A DNA stretch of 64,000 nt from Gonapodya sp. JEL0774. Its lineage: Eukaryota; Monoblepharomycota; Monoblepharidomycetes; Monoblepharidales; Gonapodyaceae. Positions 23,258-33,827 of the stretch are shown here, one piece after another. The stretch covers positions 93,314-157,313 of the forward strand of contig JADIIX010000047.1 of the NCBI GenBank assembly GCA_027604505.1, given 5' to 3'. Numbering within the stretch: the stretch's first letter is position 1; each line of letters begins with the position of its first letter. The notes under the pieces were generated by a model. That model ran no database searches. It was given only the letters and a program-made list of their open reading frames with translations, and had not been told where the DNA came from. The translations under genes and the position numbers were made by a program.

Positions 23258-23397
23258 TTCGCAATTCACAGACATCATGATCACTTTACCCCAAAGTTTA
23301 GAAAACCCGACCCCGCCGTGGGGGGAATTCTCGAGCGGTCATTCGAGTGGAACCCAAACGGGGGTTGTTCCAAGAAACAATTAATCCTGGACGATAC
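23258..23397. repeat. Diverged dispersed repeat, copy 2
   Basis: The second copy of the element at 21386-21486, about 40 bp longer because of insertions around 23276-23325. It lies between the start of the GST gene and the end of the eL14 gene. Confidence 0.6.
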
Positions 23398-23594
23398 TTT
23401 GTTTTCACAAATAGAGTACGTTAAGTGCACGTTGGGGTGTCGCCCCTGTATTGTTGAATTCACCACACACAAGAGGGCAGTCCACCAACCAAACTCAAGC
23501 TCAAACCACCTCCACCTCTACAAATCGCAATCCACATGCTGCTCCCCGTTTTCAACCCACTGCCCCACTCCCCCACTCCCACACCACTCCATAT

Positions 23595-25380
23595 CTAGGC
23601 CTTGAGCGCCTTGTGCACCGCGAGGCGTTTCTATCGGCGCGGGGTGCGTGTGTGTGGAGGGGGGGGGGGGGGGTATCGCAACGAACCGTGTCAGCAAGCA
23701 CACAAGCGATCGAGACGAGAGCGAGGGTAAAAAAAGCGGCCCAGACGTCCTCGCCCCGTCGCCTCCGTACCACTCCAACCCTCATACCGCCCCCGGTCCG
23801 GTCCCACCAACCAACCCACCTCTTTCCTGGCCAGCATGACCTTGAACCTGTCAAAATCCGACAACGCCGCTCTCCTCTTCCTCCTCTCGAGTTTCTTCGC
23901 CCAGCTGGTTTTCTCCCACTTTTCTGAGACGCCTTCCTTTTCCCAGGCGCGGGCCACGGCGGGGGAACCAGAGGTGCGCGCGAGACGGATTTTCAGAGGG
24001 GTGAGGACCAGACGTTTGAACGCAAAGGATTGCCGGGGGACAGAGGTGGTGGGGCCGTCGATGAGGGCCTGAGCGGGTGAAGGGGAGGGGAGGGGAGAGG
24101 GGAGAGGGGGGGTACGGCGGTGAGATGGGGTTTGGGTGGACGGAGCGGTATGACACACAGAGTCATGACCCGGTGTGGGGGCTCCAAGGTGAACGAGGGA
24201 CGACCGACGCGGTCCTGTACAGACTTATCCTGGCCAGGCACGGCTTTCGTAGCACGGTTTCCATCAAAGGTCAAACAGGTGTTCCATGGCCTCCGGCCAT
24301 GAATGGACTATCTCGCCTGGTCCGTACGAAGGTAAGGTTCAACGGTATACATGGCCTCGGCCATGAAGTGTTCCATGGTTGGGCTATCTCGCCTCACGGC
24401 TCGCGACCATTCCGTGGTATACATGGCCTCCGGTCATGAATGGACTATCTCGCTCACGCTCGACAGGGCCTCGCCTGGCGGCTCTGCCCATCGCTCGCTA
24501 CCAAACGACCAACTCACCCTGTTGTGGTCGATGATATCGACAATGACGGCCAATTTTCCGGCGTCGGGACCGTAGTTGAGGAGGACCACTCGGCCGACTT
24601 CGACGAGGCGTTGGAAGAGCTGGGGGGGAGTGGGGAGTGGGGAGGGGTAGAGTGGGGAATGGGGAATGGGGAATGAAGGGAAAGAGTGAGCGAGTGGAGA
24701 CAAGCGACAAGTGCGGTGCAAACAGGATTCCACAAGTGGGGAGCAAGAAGCGGGGGAAGAGAAGGAGAGGAAGGAATTGAGAGGAGGAGGAGCGAGGATG
24801 GCGCGGGAGAAACAAAGGGACCCGTGCATCCTCCCCGGGACACGGATGGGGGCCACACAGATGGAGGAACAAGACACGAGGCAGGCAAGTGCAGACAGAC
24901 ATGTGGTGGGTTCGAAGGCCGGGGGATGGAGATGGAAAAGCGAGAGTGGAGGAGGATTTGAGCATGAGGATATGAGGATTGGGGATGTTTGGTGTTGGAG
25001 GGCGTTGAGGAGTGAGGAGTGTGTTTGGAGGGTTGGTTTATGAGATGGGGAACGAGGTTGCCGGTCTGGGTGTGTGCGTCCGTGTGTGGGATGAGTTGTC
25101 TGCCGTGGATGCTGCCGGTCGTTTCCCGCTTGTGTCTGTTGGTCCCGTCCACCCGTCCCCCCGTCCACCCGCTGTGCAGCCGTCCTTTCCTGTGCAGCCG
25201 TCCCTATGCCATCCATCCGGTTCCCACACTCGACTCCACCCCCCCATCCCACCCCACTGCACCCCCTTGTTGCCCACATCCATCCATCGCATCCTGCGCT
25301 CTGCCAGTGGCGGCTTCCCGCACTCCACATCCACAGCATCTCCACCGCTGTGCTGCCCCAGTCCCCACTTTGCTCACCAT
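23595..25380 (-). CDS. RPL14: 60S ribosomal protein L14 (eL14)
   Basis: Coding exons are 24518-24619 ([20 protein letters not shown] and on to DHNR), 23820-24068 ([51 protein letters not shown]) and about 23595-23630 ([11 protein letters not shown], stop complementing 23595-23597). All junctions keep phase, giving 129 residues with the start, normal for the family. The first exon is not certain. The best candidate is an ATG at 25378-25380 followed directly by a GTGAGC donor. That would make exon 1 only the start codon plus leader and the first intron 758 bp, a layout known for fungal ribosomal protein genes. eL14 binds 25S rRNA in the large subunit. Its introns hold a three-unit palindromic repeat (24285-24453), G-rich minisatellites and a 16-17 base poly-G run near 23660. 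Confidence 0.9.
24285..24453. repeat. Three-unit palindromic tandem repeat inside an eL14 intron
   Basis: Units near 24285, 24349 and 24421 each carry CATGGCCTC.GGCCATGAA followed by GGACTATCTCGC or a close variant. The middle unit holds a perfect 7-bp stem (CATGGCC/GGCCATG) with a 2-base loop. The second and third units share GGTATACATGGCCTC. All lie between the second and third exons of eL14. Confidence 0.8.
24621..24680. repeat. G-rich minisatellite at the eL14 splice acceptor
   Basis: Repeated GGGGAATG and GGGGAGTG units on the plus strand form the polypyrimidine tract of the eL14 first intron on the minus strand. Runs of four or more G at short spacing could form G-quadruplexes. Confidence 0.7.
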
Positions 25381-25440
25381 CGATGCGTCGTTGTCTGCTT
25401 GCTGGGGGATGCGGACTTGGGCTTCCCTTTGTGGCTCTGG

Positions 25441-25462
25441 CCAACACACACACACACACAAG
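25441..25462. repeat. (CA)n microsatellite
   Basis: About ten CA units, lying just upstream of the proposed eL14 start codon. Confidence 0.85.
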
Positions 25463-25798
25463 ATATTGTGGCACGTCTTGTTTTGGTTTCCCCTCTTGTG
25501 CAATTCGCTCACTGCCATTCTCAACTTTGGAATTTAAATAATTTCGGAATCTATTACTCCTCCTCTGTGCCCCCCCACCCAACGCCACCCCACGCCAAAG
25601 TCCTCCTTGTTCTCCAAGGAATGAGCGTCGGTTCGTTTACATAATACAATGCAAATTTCTCAATAATTTTTGGACATGGGTACCTATTGCCTGCAGTGAA
25701 TGGTCCCTGGAGGTGTGTGGTGGGAGGGGTGACGTCATTCCTGCACATCCACCAAACCTCCAACCCCATCCCCCAATCCCAACACCCAAAAACCAACA

Positions 25799-25970
25799 CC
25801 CCCCTCACTCACTCACCCATGCTCGGCCCTTAGCAAACACGGGCGGGGCCCGCGCCCCCCCCCCCCCCACAACCCCCCCCCCCTAGGACTAAAACACATC
25901 GACTCAGAAACAGCAGCAGGACCACCTCGANNNNNNNNNNCCCCTCACTCACTCACCCCTGCTCGGCCCG
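25799..25970. other. Assembly gap (25931-25940) flanked by a near-identical duplicate
   Basis: Ten undetermined bases sit between two copies of the same segment, CCCTCACTCACTCACCC plus TGCTCGGCCC, at about 25800-25830 and 25942-25970. Long C runs lie beside the gap. The layout suggests a collapsed or misjoined repeat, so the distance across the gap is unreliable. Confidence 0.8.
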
Positions 25971-26018
25971 TCCCACCCTCCCCCCCCACCACCCCCCCCA
26001 CCACTCCCCTACCGTGAA

Positions 26019-26816
26019 GGTCGCTCCAAGCTCCTCTGCTCCCGCTGCCTCGTGCCCTCCACCCTCGACCCCTCCAACTGGCGCCGCGTGGTCATCGACC
26101 GCATAATCCACGCATCCTCAGCCTCAGAGCAGAACGACGTACAGAGGATGTTCGCCTGTAACGACTGTTTGCTCAGGAGTAGGAGGGAGGCACCCAGGGA
26201 GGAGAAGCTGTGAGTCTGAGTCTGAGTGGCCAGGGTCCACAGTCCCCAAGTGGGGCACCCTGGCCCGGACGCAAGGGAGCGAAGCGAAGTGGGAGTCGTC
26301 TGGTGTCTGTGTCGGGGGCTGTCCTGTGCCCCGCCGACCATCTCGTCCCCGAACCCGCCCGCCCGCGCACCCCGCGTACCAAGTCCCACTCACTCGCTGA
26401 CTGTTGATCGTCATACCCCTCTCACCCTTCCATCCAGCGCCAAAGTCTGCTCGGCCTGTCAACTCCGCCTTCATAAATGCGAGGTGGGTTCGGGCTTTGT
26501 TGTTCGTCGGTCTCGGTCGGGGTCCACACAACCATGTCCACAAACGACATCCATCTCGCGCCTTAGTACTCCGCCAGACAGTGGAAAGAAAAGTGAGTCG
26601 CGCCTTTCCCCCCCACAACCACAACCGCGCCGTTTCTTTTGTTCCTCACAGCTGGTCCACACACAATACACTCGGCGCCCCAACCTCGCCACCGCTAGCG
26701 AACAACCCCGCTGCGAGATGTGCGTCAAGCTGGACATGGACGTGGCGAAGGCGGTCGTGTGTGAGTTGGAGATGGCGGGCCGAGAAAGGGAGGAGAGGGG
26801 GAAAGGGTTGTGGTGA
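26019..26816 (+). CDS. Small protein with four CxxC pairs (paralog A), 5' end missing
   Basis: Three or more plus-strand exons. The first visible (about 26019-26209) has KLLCSRCLVPSTLD, IDRIIHASSASEQ and ACNDCLLRSRRE. The second (about 26440-26482) reads AKVCSACQLRLHKCE. The third (from 26652) contains ATASEQPRCEMCVKLDMDV, ending at 26816 unless a donor at GTC|GTGTGT is used. The four CxxC pairs suggest two zinc-binding sites. No family is recognised. The same arrangement recurs at 33828-35231: ACNDC, KVC.xCQ.RL..C and EQPRCEMC all match. The upstream part is cut off by the C-rich region and the N gap, so the start is unknown. Confidence 0.6.
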
Positions 26817-27875
26817 AGTGGAGGATGGGCACGTCACGAACGATCGGGACCAGAGCATCGTCTCGGTCACGGACAATTCTCATCTGATATTTCCCCTCCT
26901 TCCCCTCCTCCTCCCCTCCCTGTTCTTTCTCGGGTTCCTGTTTACTCGACCGGCGTTCGGGGTCTCCACGTATCCCGTCTCGGGGTGCTCGGGTGTTCGG
27001 GTCCGCGTGTTTGGAACGGTGCCCCGACGCTGCACAGGCGACCCGTACGCGATCGACGAGTGATGGGCGACGGTGGACTCGGGGCGGACGGGAAGGAGGA
27101 CCATGTGGGCGTAGAAAAACACGAGATGACGGGAAATGGGAGCTTGCGGGCGTAAAATCACACGAGACCAAGTCGTAAACTCAAACGACGTGAAGGGCTT
27201 CAGAGGGCAGAGAGGAGATCAAGAACCTGTAGATTTGGACCGACTCGAGACATTTTTTTTTTCTCTTCCTTCTTTGTTTCTTCGATCTTGTGCAAAACTG
27301 TATGTAACACACGTGAGAACAGAAAAACACCCACAATTACCAAACTTGCCACATTGGGCGTTGCGGTTCAGGTCGGTGATTGAACTCACTGCCCGCGGAT
27401 GTTCCCAAATAGGAAGTGAGTCTGTGGGCCCGCCCGGTGCTCGAACCGTCACACGATCGCCTGAGGACCTTCATGTGGGATGATTGGTACCACTAGAGAG
27501 CCAGTTGATCAACACACGAGTCATGGTTGAACCATGGTCGATCTCCCAGCCGGAAAGAACCAAATTAGGAGAACCTATTTTACAGGTAATTCTATCTTGC
27601 ACTCGCGAGGTTACACCACTCCAACTCGAGCTCACGAATCGGACGCAAGCAGTCGGTCTCAGTTGCTGATGGATCGCTTTTTCTTTCCTCCTCTCACACG
27701 AACCACCCAAATACGGTTACTATTATACTTAGGCTCTGATAAAGATATACATGCCAGATTAATTCTGGGAGTTGGTAGTACCGCGCATTATATTGTGTGC
27801 GTACAGTTTAGTGGGCCCAAACCCCGAGCTCCGAATGCCCCACTGAACCAGTGTCTGTCGAAAACAAACCCAACG
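26817..27875. other. Intergenic region upstream of CEP135
   Basis: About 1.06 kb without a supported gene. The frame of CEP135 is open upstream to 27534 but the family similarity begins only after 27876, so this is probably leader and promoter. A tRNA-like stretch at 27410-27510 was considered and rejected. Confidence 0.6.
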
Positions 27876-30800
27876 ATGGCAACCGTGAGCCCCATCCGGG
27901 GTTCAGGCGCCTCGCCCATGCGCAGGAATGCATCTCCTCCGGGTCGCAGCCGTGTTGCGTCTCCAGTGCGCACAAATCTCGCTCCCAATAATCCCGCGCT
28001 GTCAGCGCTCAACCCTCCAACAGCTTCTCTTGACCAAACCATGAGACTTATTCGCCATCGACTTGATATGCTGGACTACAGGGACCCTTTTGACATCGAA
28101 TCACTCCCCCTTATTTCCAAAATCTCTCTCGACCTTGTTCAAACCACTGAATCACTGCGCCGTGCAAAATCCGACCGGGATCGCTTAGAGAAGGACAAGC
28201 GCTCTGCTGAAGAGCAAGTTGTGCCTCTACGGCAGGAGATTGGGCGCTTAACTGCAGAAAACAATCGGCTTCATGTGGAGCTCATAAAAGCTGCGGATAC
28301 TCGCGATGCGCGAGAGAAGGAGACGCTCAAGCTTGTGCGCAAACTGGAAACGGAGCTTTCTGATGCTCGGTTTATGAACTCTCAGTACCTTCAAAAAATT
28401 GCCGCGGAACAGCAAAGGGCCGATCGTGAGCGCTCAAAAGTGGAGGAGCTGCTCTCGAAGATGGGTTACTTTGAGCGTTCGGACGGGAAAGGTCCTATCA
28501 GAGTGCCTGCCACTAAGGAGAAACTTTTCCAGAGAATGCAGAACATTGATTTAGAAACAGGCTTAGGTGAGTTGTATAATCCTCCGCTGAACAAATGTGG
28601 AGGACCGAGCTCACCCGCTCACAGAACCCATGAAACCCGGAACTGCACCGAAGCTCGGACCGGATCCAGTCGCTGTGGATGTTGCCCCAATGTATCAGGC
28701 GCGTGTGGAGGCGCTTGAGAAGGAAGTTTCCGATGTCAAGATGCGCAGTGGGGATTTGGAGAACGAGGTTCGCGATGCTAACTGCGCTCATTCCGAATGC
28801 ACATATTTTAATCTTTTGTTGCCTAGATTGAAACTTTGCGCTCTCAGCTCTCTTCCCGAGACCAGGAGATCCAGCGACTGGGTTCTCAACTGGAAGTTGC
28901 CCAGAGCAACCAGTTTTCGCACACCGTATCCCGTGTTCCTGTGTCGCGCTCGCCAGTACCCTCGTCGGGAGTCAAGACGGAACCAGAATTGGCTGATTCG
29001 AACCTTGAGTTACCTGCCGCAAGGAGGAGAATCGCGCAGTTAGAAACACAGGTGGAATATCTACAAGAGCACGTCGAGGATTTGGAAAAAGTGAGTCTAC
29101 ATTGGAGTGGTGGTGCTTAAAGTAGTCTCGAGAGTTTCTTGCCGTGCGCATTTTCATTCATTGGACTTCCTTCACTCACACATTCAGGAGCTCTCCACCG
29201 TATCTCAAACTCGTCTCGCGTCCTTATCCGCCGCCCAGTCTCGATCCTCTGAGCTCGAAGATGACCTTGCTAGAGAGCGAGAGAGAGCTGCCACTCTGCT
29301 GAAGAATCTTAACCGGTTAGAAGGAATGGTGAATGAGATGCAGGGGTTGCAGCCCGTGGACGTGAAGAGACCAGGACAGAAGCCCAAACCAAAGCCTATG
29401 CTGAGACAACCGAATACCGGCGGACTAGACAAGGTGACGTGAACGTTGATAGATCTCCTCTAGGTACCTCAACTTACCTCTGGTCTCAGACTCCAGCTGC
29501 GAAGGTAAAGGAGCTTGAGAAGCGGATTAAAGTACTAGAGAGGGAGCTATCGGAATCTACAAAGAACGTGGAACAGATGAAAGGGGATATTGAATGTGAG
29601 GGCCAAGTGCAAGTTAGTGATTGCAGAACATCGGACTGAGCAGAAACTCAGTGAAAACGCAAGACCTCACACGAACACAAACCGCCTTGGCTGATAGCAA
29701 CCTTAAAATGAGCCGGTTACTACAGGAGCGAGTTATCGCAGTATCTGGTGAGGGTGAAGCCCGAGACATTCGTAGGGCTGCGGAAGACCATCTTAGACGG
29801 ACCGAGGGCGAGATGGACCGAATGAAAACCCAAGTGAGCGAATTAGAAATTATAGATAGCGGAAAATTCTCTAACGGTCCTCTTCTGACTCTTCTGCCAA
29901 CAGCTGGCATCTGCTGATGCGTTACGGACAGAATTGGCAGGACAGACTCGACTGATTGAATCGCTCGAGAAGACAGTTTCAGAACAGGAAGGGAGAATAC
30001 AATTGATGCAAGAGGAGATCACGCGAAGAGAAAGGGGTGAGGCGAACGTGAGTCTGAATGATTCTGATATCCGTCCCACGTTCGCCGACAACGTGATTGG
30101 TTCCAAAGGCGAACATTACATCTCAGAAATTGCAAGAGGAGCTTACCGTGATACGAAGGTATTTTCTTTTGATAAATTGGTGGATTTAAGTTCATCTGCA
30201 GCTCAGTTCGCGATATATCTGAACCGATAGAGAACGCGATGAGATGCTCGCGGGCTTGCAGAGGTTTGAGGTCCAAATAACTGAACTCCACACTCATGCA
30301 GAAGAGATATCAAACGATCGAGATAACTACGTGCACAAATTTGGAGAGGTGGTTAAGCACTGAGATTTCGTCCACCTTTGTTTCATTGACGTGAATCCAT
30401 TTTCTGCAGGCTACGGAGCGTATCATGGAGCTTCAACAAAAGCTTGAGGAACAACGTGCCAATCATGAACCTCCAGCACCGACAGTCGGTGATGCTGGTA
30501 TGACACTTTCGTCATTGAGGGCAATGCTTCCTGGAGATCGGGAGAAAGAGCTAGTGCGACAAGTGGAGGAGTCTATCGGAAGGAACAGAGACTTAACGGA
30601 GCAATTGAGACAAGAAAGGGAAAGAAGCTTGTTGTTGGAGGCGGAGTTGACGGGGAAAGTGAGGGAACTCGAGGTACAGCGCGATGGGTGAGTCCGGAAC
30701 TGCTTCGGACAGCCCGTTGTTTGCCCGCATTGATTGCCATTCCTCAGGTTGCGTCGGCAACTTGATGAAACGGAACAGACACTTCGGAGACTCCGGGAGG

Positions 30801-33596
30801 TAGAGCCAGCCATCAACCAGTTGCGTGTGGACATTGCCGATCGAGACAAGATGATTGATGAGCTTAGATTACAAGCATTAAACCTTCAAGCCGAGAAGTC
30901 GAAGGAGGTAGGCGCTCAGGACAAAGAACTGACGCGTTACTTCCTGAGCAGATATTAACCTGTGTTCCATCCGTAGTCGGAAACTAAATCCACTCTTCGA
31001 ACTCATCTCAACGACGTTGAAAGTAAGTTGGGGCGCACGGAGGCAGAGTTACAAAGGGTGAGGTACGAATACGAGCAGCAAGCTCAACGATTGGATCAGC
31101 AGCGGAGGGCCCTCACAGAGTTGGACCGGGACCGGGATGCGGTGAGAGCAGATGCAGACCAAAAGACAGAGACCGTCGCAGAGCTGCAAGGTTGGTAAGG
31201 GACCCATCACTCGAAGGTACTAGTTTGAAATAACAACCTTGCTTCTCAAAGCATATGTTCAGCGACTCCGAACAGAGGTTATAAGTTCCCAGCGGGAAAT
31301 TGATGTCCTCCGCGATAAGCTCGACTCAACTACTCACCAAGTTAGTGAAAGTGAACATGAGATTGCCAGCTTGACGAGGCAGGTGTCCATTCTTTCTCGG
31401 GATCGGGAGCAGTTTTCCACGGTCGCACAGGTACGTCCAAAATTGGTGTCACACTTCTTTGGGCGTTTTCACAATGGGGTAACCACTGGTTACCCGTGCA
31501 GCAAAATGCGGAAGAAGTTCGAAACATAAGTGCAGACCTGGCAACAATGACACGAGAGAACCAGCTTCTAAACACCGAAATTGCGGAGGTAAACCAAATT
31601 TTCTTGAGTCGCTTGAGCCTTTTTGTTTTAAAAGATCTTGAGAAATAGATTGTGCGCGAACGGGATCGAATACGGAAAGATCTTGAGGACAGCGACAAGC
31701 AATTGCGATACTTGGATGATCTTGTTCGGTCGAGAGATCACGAAAAGGATCAACTGATGACCGCATACGAGAAACTTGTTAACGATCATGACCGTTTGGA
31801 GGGAATAATCAAGGATTCAAGCTACGATATGAGCAATGCCAGGTGCGCGGATTCAGTTTTCGTTCCGAATTCTGCAGTTTACGACCTTCTTTGGTAAACC
31901 CACAGAATGGAGGTCTTGCTAAGAGACAAGAAGGTTCAGAGTCTACAAAAGGCGCTAGAAGAGGCATCTGATGAGATCAAACAACTCAAAATTGATTTAG
32001 TCGCGTTTGAGAAGCAAACAACACGTAAGCGCGCAACGTCTTGGTTTTAGCGCTACAGCAACCCGCAGTCTTTGTACTTTGCTTTTGGCAGACATGGCCC
32101 GCTCACTTTCCACTGCAGAGAAGGACATGAGACAACTGGAGGTATTTTCAGATGAATGCCTTTCCGATATTGAACGGTCGCTCATATTTGCTTATGTTGT
32201 CCCACCAGATGGAGAAGGGAAAGCTACTTCGCGACATTGCAGCCTCCCGTGATTTTGCCTTTTCGGTGGACCGCTCAAAGGACGATGTCCAAAAGCACAT
32301 GACAACATTGCAAATTGAAGTGGATAGTCTCAAAGCCACCATCAGAAGGCTCGAAATCGACAATGAGGCTCTCTCCAGTCAAGTGAGATCTGAGGTCAGT
32401 TTTGCACTTCCAAAACTCCATTGCCACGGCTAAATCCAAAACTCCGCCATCTCAGAGGTTAAAAGGTGAGAGACTCGAGCACTTGATTGCCGTGGAACGG
32501 ACGAAACAATTCCACAGCGACAAGACTTCCAAGGTGAGCCTCAAGTGTACCAGTGATCCGTTCTCACAGTAATCCAACGGACAACCGCAGGAAACCGGCA
32601 ACTCTCAAGAGTACCTAGTGGAACAACTGCAATCCCTGAACAAACAACAGAGCTTGTCGCTTGCAACAGTTACCAAAGAGCTTCGAGCTGCCCAAGCGGA
32701 GAACTTGAGTCTTGCGGAAAGAGTGAGAACTTTGGAATCAGATATTCTCACAGAAAAGCATGGTGATATTCTGTGACACGGCATTCCAACACTAATGTTT
32801 TCTGACATGCTCTTGATGTTGGTTGGTTCAGCTGTTGAAGCAGCGCGCGAGGACCTCGCGAAATCAAATCAACGTGTCTCCGACTTACACGAACGCCTCC
32901 AGCAGAAAGAGAGAATAATTGAAGAGATTATATTGGCTCCACCTTTAAAGGTGAGTACTTGATTAATGGACCAAGTCAATGTTATGAATGAAATGTCTCT
33001 CCCCGTCTTCCTCCCGCCTCACAGGATTCCAACGATTCTAGTGCAAGTCCATCTAGGGCGAGAACGGAAGTGGAAAGAAGGATTCTGGATGAACTCGTCC
33101 AAACAAAAGAGCAGTTGCACGCTTATGAGGTAAGCGAGCATATGCCGAATGCCCAGAAATCATAATGTAGACCGCTCTCTGAAACCATTGCAATAGCAAA
33201 AAATCGCCAAAATGTCGCGATCATCGAGTCTCGATGCAAACAACACCGCAGAACCAGCGAATCACGCTACTGATGGTGAGAATAGCGACCAATTCAATTG
33301 TCGGGAAAGCTTACATTCTAATATTGTAATATGACTCCATTGCAGAGATGGATTTGAGAGCTTCCTCTCCCGCAAACTCCTCTCCAGTGAGAGCGGAGGG
33401 GCAACAGACAGATTCGCATGCAGCAACGGCATCCCGAAGTGTTTCTCTTTCTCGAGATCCCAGTCTTAAAGCAACGAGGACTTCGTCCTTAGGTCAGATT
33501 GCAGCTGAAGCGGCTGAAAGGCGACGTAATCTTGAGCGCGAGAATCAGAGGCTCCTCGCATCTATTATGGGAGTAGTGTCAGGTGACGATCGATAG
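27876..33596 (+). CDS. CEP135: CEP135/Bld10 centriole cartwheel protein
   Basis: About 17 exons form one long coiled-coil protein of well over 1,000 residues. A short Ser/Pro/Arg head (SPMRRNASPPGRSR) is followed by the CEP135-defining segment: RHRLDMLDYRDPFDIESLPL, LDLVQTTESLRRAKSDRDRL, LTAENNRLHVELIKA and DARFMNSQYLQKIA. Each aligns with the human N-terminus in order and spacing. The rest is heptad-rich coiled coil, to LERENQRLLASIMG and the TAG at 33594-33596. CEP135/Bld10 links cartwheel spokes to microtubule triplets and is needed to build centrioles and basal bodies in flagellates. The first intron starts at 28567 (TTAG|GTGAGT) and resumes at CAG|AACCCATGAAACC near 28625. Most introns are 50-130 bp, and the middle boundaries were only checked for frame continuity. 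Homologous CxxC genes lie on both sides. Confidence 0.9.
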
Positions 33597-33827
33597 TTGT
33601 TATGACTGCCCTTTTTGGTTACCCCAGAGGGTCTGTAAATATGTCTCATAGATTATAGTTTTTTTTGATTTTAGCCCTGGGTGACGTCAGATTCTGGTTT
33701 TGCAGGCATGAGGCGACCACAAACACAACCCGCTTTGCTTCACATTATCACGTGCGAATCGTGGTGAAACAGTGCAAAAGAAGGGATTTTGGCAACCAAC
33801 TGTCCGAACTGAACAGGAAGAGCAGCG

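Noticed and set aside
24434-25588. A 384-codon minus-strand frame through the eL14 region
   Set aside because: Only 34 residues of it are the eL14 exon; the rest is C-rich intron sequence with splice signals at both ends of the true exon.
25012-25644. Plus-strand frames opposite the eL14 first intron as the missing 5' exons of paralog A
   Set aside because: Composition is Pro/His/Ser with Cys from C-rich repeats, without the FREQRDKLRC-type segment that paralog B shows, so no exon could be assigned.
27410-27510. tRNA-like sequence on the minus strand (a GGTTCGAGC box and an AGTGGTA loop-like stretch)
   Set aside because: The T stem does not close, the B box has A in place of the last C, and no acceptor stem can be paired. 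At best it is a decayed relic.
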